Source of the DNA: Planctomycetota bacterium
GTDB taxonomy: Bacteria; Planctomycetota; UBA1135; GCA-002686595
Assembly (NCBI GenBank): GCA_021413885.1
Contig: JAIOPM010000032.1
Span: forward strand, 1 to 64,000
Direction: 5' to 3'
Length of the DNA: 64,000 bases
Shown piece after piece: positions 60,201-64,000 of the stretch. A model generated the notes under the pieces. The model did not search any database and had not been told where the DNA came from. It was given only the letters and a program-made list of their open reading frames with translations. The position numbers and the translations under genes were made by a program. Each line of letters opens with the position of its first letter. Position 1 is the stretch's first letter.

Positions 60201-60480
60201 GCGCTCCGACGCGAATCGTCAGGCGCTCTACGTCGTCGACGGCGAGTTGGGCGCGGTCGACAACGCGTGGACGCAGGAGCTGCGGCCCAACTGGGGCGCC
60301 GCGTTCGGTCGCGATTTCTTCGGGGCGACGTCGCCGTGCGACGCGCTGCCGATTCCGGCGAGCGGAGCCGCGGTCGAGCTCGAACTCGAAGGCGGCGAGG
60401 TTCTGCGCCTCGACCTGCCGGACGACGACGGCTCGCGCGCGGTGGCGGTCTTCGCCGCGCTCGCGACGCCAACGCGTTGA
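57271..60480 (+). CDS. ECF sigma factor fused to a membrane helix and long carboxypeptidase-regulatory-like repeats
   Basis: The 1069-residue product begins with an ECF sigma factor: region 2 (FIRALAKKLARDDEVANDVFQDTLLAAMKRP, then VRSWIVRVIHNRVAQSH) and region 4 (IVLRFYEDLEPRQMAERLGVPVETARTRVKRALAQLRARL). One transmembrane helix (~206-224, GLVAVIGCALLAWFL) follows. A ~840-residue part then contains about seven Ig-like/carboxypeptidase-regulatory-like units with the phrase G(A/V)xVxDxxGxxVxGAxV (for example VRRDDGGAVAGARVRARDADG, GTVQDGDGNAIAGAKLTF, GSVRDESGAPLAGVLVLARA). The C terminus is a beta domain of unknown type. If the sigma part is cytoplasmic, the repeats lie outside, and release by proteolysis would be needed. 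ECF factors with C-terminal extensions are known in planctomycetes; this arrangement is one of the clearest signalling fusions in the window. Confidence 0.9.
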   Translation: MELEPTPGRSPLDAILAEEGFIRALAKKLARDDEVANDVFQDTLLAAMKRPARPDVPVRSWIVRVIHNRVAQSHRRRVRREQHEALHEPEHADLSPAETAERDGLRVHVLRAIEEMDEPYRSAIVLRFYEDLEPRQMAERLGVPVETARTRVKRALAQLRARLDREYRGDTARWATALWMWTLPARSGIVAAPTGTSGARWASGLVAVIGCALLAWFLRSRVEPPNEDVASVSGVESRATELAPAASPSSGSERAQDPPQALPAVVLRVVRRDDGGAVAGARVRARDADGLERSTDTAGAATLPWPIDRELDVEIDATESTLASRAHLAPAERATLAGPWTITVEGSSEVAGRAIDRFGQAVALANVTVFALDDEDEPDLVAPVLASTTSDRTGRFQFDHLPRRFALAVESPERVAADLWLASFSRARKLDGLELVLDDPAPVAGTVQDGDGNAIAGAKLTFARVRGDADLRSSAFAETWFRARDEFEAESEYDGRFELARLPRGRYRLTLRKDGLATLTRSVLAPDSAVAIELESAIATEFVVADSAGEAVAGARATLRHSASSKRGLGGGEQHATSDAEGRIVASGAGAETSVWLHLDAAGFASALYGPFDVSNDAPTRRVALDVGRTLDGSVRDESGAPLAGVLVLARAVAATADLEDFGFGHQHAFFELARTRADANGEFRFDALTREDVELEVLPAERAAPILAQVVPRGAERADLVLRSTRAGGVTLVGRVTARIGGTALEDFTVSALPSDTPERSSRVTTHATRSDGRFRLELDSSGDWIVTASAPGCASESRVLLGVESGVRTLVFELARARTLDVRVVDARGRPVPYATLAISDDEDRPVAVALAAHERRSALQVGPRGEARLVDVPADRIHVDVTTPFLREATRFELELAQDASESRTLVLEQHDVELPRRRLAFAVVAAEGETSALQLGAPPSDAKAWTGHVALGVRDAAGRVQLSFAGWFENGRLRSDANRQALYVVDGELGAVDNAWTQELRPNWGAAFGRDFFGATSPCDALPIPASGAAVELELEGGEVLRLDLPDDDGSRAVAVFAALATPTR

Positions 60481-60509
60481 ACCCCTTGCGCGACCGGTCG
60501 GTCGCGGCG

Positions 60510-60515
60510 GACAAT
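60510..60515 (+). promoter_or_regulatory. -10-like box (GACAAT) upstream of the SGNH-like pair
   Basis: GACAAT is followed by ten bases and the GTG at 60526, in the 45-bp gap after the fused sigma gene. It differs from the common hexamer only in its first base. Confidence 0.3.
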
Positions 60516-60525
60516 CCGCCGACTC

Positions 60526-61833
60526 GTGTCCGCACTCTCGCAAACTCCCGACGGCCGCCGCGTTCGCCGTTGGCCCCGGATCCTCGCGCTGCAGCTCCTG
60601 GTCTGGCCGCTCGCGCTCGTGGTCGGCGAGTTGGGGTTGCGCGGCATGCTCGCGGTGCGCGGCACGCCCTACGCGGCCGAGGTGACGCTCGAGACGCTTG
60701 CCTCCTTGCAGAAGCAGAACCGCGACTTCGTGCCGCGGCCCAACTCCGACCTGCCGTGGAATCCCGCGGAGTCCGAGCGCGCCGAGCGCGTGCTCCATCC
60801 GTACGTCGGCTTCGACATCGTCGGCGGGCTCGAACTGCTCGACGATCAGATCCGCCAGATCCAAGCAGCCCCGGTGGGCGAGAAGCACTTCCGCATCGCG
60901 CTGTTCGGCGGCTCGGTCGCGCAGATGTTCGGCGACCTCGGCGTGCCGACGCTCCAGAAGCTGCTCGAGGCCGATCCGCGCTTCGAAGGCGTGCGGATCG
61001 ATTTCCTCTCGTTCGCGCGCGGCGGTTTCCGTCAGCCCCAGTTGCAAGCGTTCCTCGGCTACTTGTTCTCGCTCGGCATCGCGCCGAACGCGGTGATCTG
61101 CCTCGACGGCTTCAACGAAGTCGCGATCGGCAAGCAGAACGCGGTGCTCGGCACGCACGTGTCGTTCCCGTCGGTGCCGCACTGGGCGCAACTCGTCGCG
61201 CGCGGAACCGACAGCCCGAAGGCGATCACGGTCGCGGCGACCGTGCGCTCGCTGCAGAAGGAACTCGACGCGTTCACCGCGTGGGCGCTGGAGTCCGGCG
61301 TCGAGAAGAGCGCGATCACGGGCAAGCTCGCGTTGCTCCACGCCGCGCGCCTGCGTCGCCGTTGCCAAGCGGGCTTCATCGAGTACACCCAGTTGTTGCG
61401 CTCGCCGCAGTTGCGCCGCGCGCTCGCCGGGCCGGTGCTGGCGACCGACGGCGCCGATCCCGTCGCGATCTCGGTCGCGTTGTGGCGTGAGTCGTCGCGC
61501 AACATGCGCGCGCTCTGCGAAGCGCGCGGCATCGTCTACTTCCACGCGTTGCAGCCGACGCTGCACGACGAAGGCGCGAAGCCGATGGATTCGCACGAGG
61601 TCCGCAACGGCCGGATCGACGCCGATTGGCTCGTCGGCGTGCGCACCGGCTATCCGGCGATGCGTGCGGCGGGCAAGGAGCTCGCGGCCGAAGGCGAGCA
61701 CTTCTTCGACGCGTCGCGCATCTTCGAGCACGTCACCGCGCCGCTGTACGACGACGCGTGCCACTTCAACGCGGACGGCAACGTGTTGCTCGCCGAAGCG
61801 CTCGGCCCGGAATTCCTGAAGGCGCTGCCGTGA
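60526..61833 (+). CDS. Membrane-anchored SGNH-hydrolase-like protein
   Basis: The 435-residue product has an N-terminal membrane helix (ILALQLLVWPLALVVGELGL). The SGNH-type core has the nucleophile region RIALFGGSVAQMFGD (Ser ~128), a GFNE motif (LDGFNEVAIGKQ) that could serve as the Asn block, and the C-terminal DDACHFNADGN with a DxxH-like Asp/His pair. Family members remove or transfer acyl groups from polysaccharides. The GTG start at 60526 follows the fused sigma gene by 45 bp. Translationally coupled to the next gene. Confidence 0.8.
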   Translation: MSALSQTPDGRRVRRWPRILALQLLVWPLALVVGELGLRGMLAVRGTPYAAEVTLETLASLQKQNRDFVPRPNSDLPWNPAESERAERVLHPYVGFDIVGGLELLDDQIRQIQAAPVGEKHFRIALFGGSVAQMFGDLGVPTLQKLLEADPRFEGVRIDFLSFARGGFRQPQLQAFLGYLFSLGIAPNAVICLDGFNEVAIGKQNAVLGTHVSFPSVPHWAQLVARGTDSPKAITVAATVRSLQKELDAFTAWALESGVEKSAITGKLALLHAARLRRRCQAGFIEYTQLLRSPQLRRALAGPVLATDGADPVAISVALWRESSRNMRALCEARGIVYFHALQPTLHDEGAKPMDSHEVRNGRIDADWLVGVRTGYPAMRAAGKELAAEGEHFFDASRIFEHVTAPLYDDACHFNADGNVLLAEALGPEFLKALP

Positions 61834-63050
61834 GCGACACGACGTCGAACGGTCGCCGCTTCTTCGAGCGTTGGCTCTTCTGGCCCGGCGCGCTGCTCTT
61901 GGTGCTCGTCGGCCTCGAGCTCGGCTACCGCGTGCAGCGCATCCTCGGCGGAAAGCCGTACCTCGATCGCCAAGCGAAGAGCCGCGTCGCGCTCCTCGAC
62001 CAGGAGAACGCGCGGATCATCCACGCGCACGAGGAGAGCGCGGGCCGAGTCACCGGCGCCGACGACGAGCTGCTGCCGCATCCGTACCTCGGGCTCGTCG
62101 CGCGCGGAACGTTGCGCACGCTCGAACGCGCGGTCGATGCGATGCGCGAGCCCGGCGAGACGCGCGTCGACGTCGTCTTGGTCGGCGGCGGCGCGACGCG
62201 CATCTTCCCGGTCGCGCGAGAGAGCCTGATCGACGCGCTCTCGAAGACTCCCGCGTTCGCCGATCGCAAGATCGTGTTGTGGAACTTCGCCGAGGAATCG
62301 ACGAAGGCGCCGCAACAGCTCGAGCTCCTGCTCTACCTGACCGCGCTCGGCGTCGCGCCCGATCTCGTGATCGACATCGCGGGCCGCAACGAGATCATGA
62401 TCGGTTGCGCCAACGCGCTCGCCGACACGCATCCGGTCTACCCCGTTCGCAAGAAGTGGGAGCCGCTGGTCTTCGGCGGTGGGACCGATCGCATCTCGAT
62501 CGACTTCCTGGTGAAGACGTGGACCGCCGGGCTCGAGATCGACGAGATCATCCGCCACTTGAACGCCGGCGGCATCCATTGCGCGCTGTGGGCGAGCGGC
62601 GCGATCGAGCGCGTCGAGACCCTCGCGATCGATCGCGACCTCGCGTTGAACAGCTATCGCCGTCGTTCCGAAGCGTCGCGTCGCCAGATCGTGTTGCGCG
62701 GTCCGTCGCCGCCCGTGGGGCCGAAGCTGACGCTCAACGCCAGCGCGACCGCGTGGTACCAAGCGACGCGCGACCTCGGCGCGGTGTGCGCGGCGCGGCA
62801 CATTCGTTTCGTCTCGGTGCTCGAACCGTTCGGCGAGAACGCGGTGCCCGGAGCGGAGGACGAACCCGACGAGAGCGAGAAGATCGGTCTGCCGCACGCG
62901 CGCCGCGTGTTGGTGACCGCGGCGTCGGGACTGGTCGCCGCGGGCGTGACGTGGATCGACGCGGCCACGGTCGTGCCGGAGAAGGCGACGCCGAAGGAAG
63001 CGGCATTGCTGCTGGTCGCCGAGATCGCGCGTCGGCTCGGCGCACCGTAA
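61830..63050 (+). CDS. Membrane-anchored SGNH-like protein lacking catalytic residues
   Basis: The 406-residue product has an N-terminal helix (PGALLLVLVGLELGYRV) and is a paralogue of the preceding protein (VDVVLVGGGATRIFP against FRIALFGGSVAQMFG; LDIAGRNEIMIG-like Asn motif). The Ser of GGS is replaced by Gly, and the C-terminal Asp/His pair is missing (TWIDAATVVPEKATPKEAALL). It is probably a pseudoenzyme partner or regulator. Its GTG start overlaps the preceding stop (GTGA). Confidence 0.75.
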   Translation: MSDTTSNGRRFFERWLFWPGALLLVLVGLELGYRVQRILGGKPYLDRQAKSRVALLDQENARIIHAHEESAGRVTGADDELLPHPYLGLVARGTLRTLERAVDAMREPGETRVDVVLVGGGATRIFPVARESLIDALSKTPAFADRKIVLWNFAEESTKAPQQLELLLYLTALGVAPDLVIDIAGRNEIMIGCANALADTHPVYPVRKKWEPLVFGGGTDRISIDFLVKTWTAGLEIDEIIRHLNAGGIHCALWASGAIERVETLAIDRDLALNSYRRRSEASRRQIVLRGPSPPVGPKLTLNASATAWYQATRDLGAVCAARHIRFVSVLEPFGENAVPGAEDEPDESEKIGLPHARRVLVTAASGLVAAGVTWIDAATVVPEKATPKEAALLLVAEIARRLGAP

Positions 63051-63054
63051 TCGT

Positions 63055-64000
63055 TCAGCGCGACGAGAAGGCGAGGCCGTCGGGCTCGCGTCCCGCGCGG
63101 AAGCGTGTCGCGATCGCGAGCTTCTCGAGATCGAGCACCGTCACCACGTCCGCGTTGGTGTTCGCGACGAACGCGCGCTTGCCGTCCGGCGTGATCAGGA
63201 TCCCGACCGGCACCGGGCCGTCGCCGAACTGTTGGTTGAAGAGCCGCTGGTCGACGTCGTCGCCGGCGCGCACGCCCATCGCGATCTTGGCGAGCTCCTT
63301 GCGCGTCGCGACGTCCCACACCGACACGTCGCCGCCGCTCGCGTTCGAAACCAACGCGCGTTTGCCGTCGGGCGTGACCTTGATGCGGATCGGGAACTTG
63401 CCGCACGGAATCTCCGCGCTCTCGGCGAGCTTCGCGGTGTCGACGATCGAGAGCGTGTCGCCTTCGCGGTTGCCGACCCAGACTTCACGGCCGTCGGGCG
63501 TGACGTCGAGACCTTCGGAACCCTTCCCCGTCTCGATCTTCGCGAGCAACTTGCCGGTCGCGAGGTCGAGCGCGCTCAGCGAACCGGAACCGATGTTCGC
63601 GACCCACGCGCGCGAGCCGTCCGGCGAGAGGACGACCATGTGCGAGAGCGCTTGCTCGGTCGCGAGCGCGCGCACGACCTTGCGCTCCGCGAGATCGATC
63701 TCGATCAACGACTGGTTCTGCTCGCACGTCACGTACAGGCGTTCGGCGCTCGCGAACGCGATGCCGTGCGGCCGCCGGTAGTCGCCGAGATCGATCTTGT
63801 CGACGGGCACGCGGTGCTCGAGGTCGATGACGGTCAGCGTGCGCCCCGGGATCTTCGCGCCGTAGTCGCAGACGACGAGGAACTTCTCGTCCGGCGCGAC
63901 CGCGCACTCGTGCGGTCCGATGCCGGTGCCGACGACGGCGCGGCTCGCGCCGGTCGACGCGTCGAGGAACGAAGCGGTCGCGTCGGTCTTGTTGAGGACG
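63055..64000 (-). CDS. YVTN-type beta-propeller protein (5' end outside the window)
   Basis: The minus-strand frame runs to the window end with no stop; only the last ~314 residues are present. Repeated blades carry YVTN-like phrases (VAPDEKFLVVCDYG, VVLSPDGSRAWVANIG, VTPDGREVWVGNREG, VTPDGKRALVSNASG, ITPDGKRAFVANTNAD), typical of YncE-type seven-bladed propellers that bind DNA, metals or other ligands. The signal peptide, if any, lies outside. It is convergent with the SGNH-like gene, 4 bp away. Confidence 0.85.
   Translation of the reverse strand, partial: VLNKTDATASFLDASTGASRAVVGTGIGPHECAVAPDEKFLVVCDYGAKIPGRTLTVIDLEHRVPVDKIDLGDYRRPHGIAFASAERLYVTCEQNQSLIEIDLAERKVVRALATEQALSHMVVLSPDGSRAWVANIGSGSLSALDLATGKLLAKIETGKGSEGLDVTPDGREVWVGNREGDTLSIVDTAKLAESAEIPCGKFPIRIKVTPDGKRALVSNASGGDVSVWDVATRKELAKIAMGVRAGDDVDQRLFNQQFGDGPVPVGILITPDGKRAFVANTNADVVTVLDLEKLAIATRFRAGREPDGLAFSSR

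Noticed and set aside
56980-61764. A 1594-codon open frame on the minus strand, opposite the fused sigma factor and SGNH genes
   Set aside because: Its product is a low-complexity Arg/Ala/Glu-rich chain with no motifs, and it lies antisense to well-supported genes. Such frames are expected in sequence with extreme third-position GC. Only its last 65 codons, opposite no gene, form a credible product.
1-64000. tRNA, rRNA, CRISPR repeats, insertion sequences or transposases
   Set aside because: No cloverleaf-like or conserved rRNA segment, no regularly spaced repeats and no transposase motif were recognised when reading both strands; a dedicated scan (tRNAscan-SE, CRISPR finder, ISfinder) could not be run.

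Overview
The window is a high-GC (mostly about 70% by eye) stretch of bacterial chromosome, most likely from a member of the Planctomycetota. The main reasons are two very large 'PVC-type' haem-binding CxxCH proteins (TIGR02604/TIGR02603 architecture), one carrying a DUF1080 domain and one carrying ThuA domains. Sulfatase-like lipoproteins, many beta-propeller lipoproteins, a UPF0261/PEP-hydrolase-like pair and ECF sigma factors, one with a huge C-terminal extension, point the same way. This assignment is inference. No rRNA, tRNA, CRISPR array, insertion sequence or phage module was seen. The window holds about 50 genes, and both end genes are cut by its edges.

Layout. 1-660: tail of a secreted HYR-like protein and a strong terminator. 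693-5796: a coupled MATE + MFS transporter pair, then fadE. 5807-10456: a GspG-type pseudopilin, two convergent alkaline-phosphatase-superfamily lipoproteins, and a degenerate sigma-like/anti-sigma-like pair. 10521-20063: a beta-propeller/dihaem cytochrome lipoprotein, a coiled-coil protein, and a 1736-residue propeller + PVC-cytochrome + DUF1080 protein. 20123-31845: small lipoproteins and membrane proteins of unknown role, a Dabb protein, a PD40-type propeller, a Cys-rich secreted protein, a DUF3500 protein, a TIGR00300 (LOR/SDH, archaeal-type ornithine cyclodeaminase) enzyme, YjbQ and another propeller. 31988-37364: a cupin and a 1650-residue ThuA-PVC-cytochrome-ThuA protein. 37447-41753: a radical SAM/SPASM protein with a coiled-coil tail, then a translationally coupled Tm-1-like pair. 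42171-55898: a CUT1-type sugar or polyol ABC transporter in three pieces (binding protein; two permeases; small membrane protein + two ATPases). Between the pieces lie a two-component system, secreted proteins, a DUF3332 lipoprotein and an EAL-HDOD protein. 56077-64000: an ECF sigma factor, a SecD-head-like gene interrupted by an amber codon, an ECF sigma factor fused through one membrane helix to a long repeat-rich extracytoplasmic region, two coupled SGNH-like membrane-anchored proteins (the second apparently a pseudoenzyme), and a truncated YVTN propeller.

How the parts may work together. The two giant cytochrome proteins carry domains linked to 3-keto-sugar chemistry (DUF1080, ThuA) and, with the cupin and the ABC transporter, suggest oxidative carbohydrate use at the cell envelope. 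Regulation looks sigma-rich, with three sigma-like genes, an anti-sigma-like zinc-finger protein and one OmpR/histidine-kinase pair. Neighbouring genes are often joined by 4-bp NTGA overlaps. A -10-like hexamer close to TA(C/G)RMT recurs just upstream of start codons, sometimes so close that the mRNA would be leaderless.
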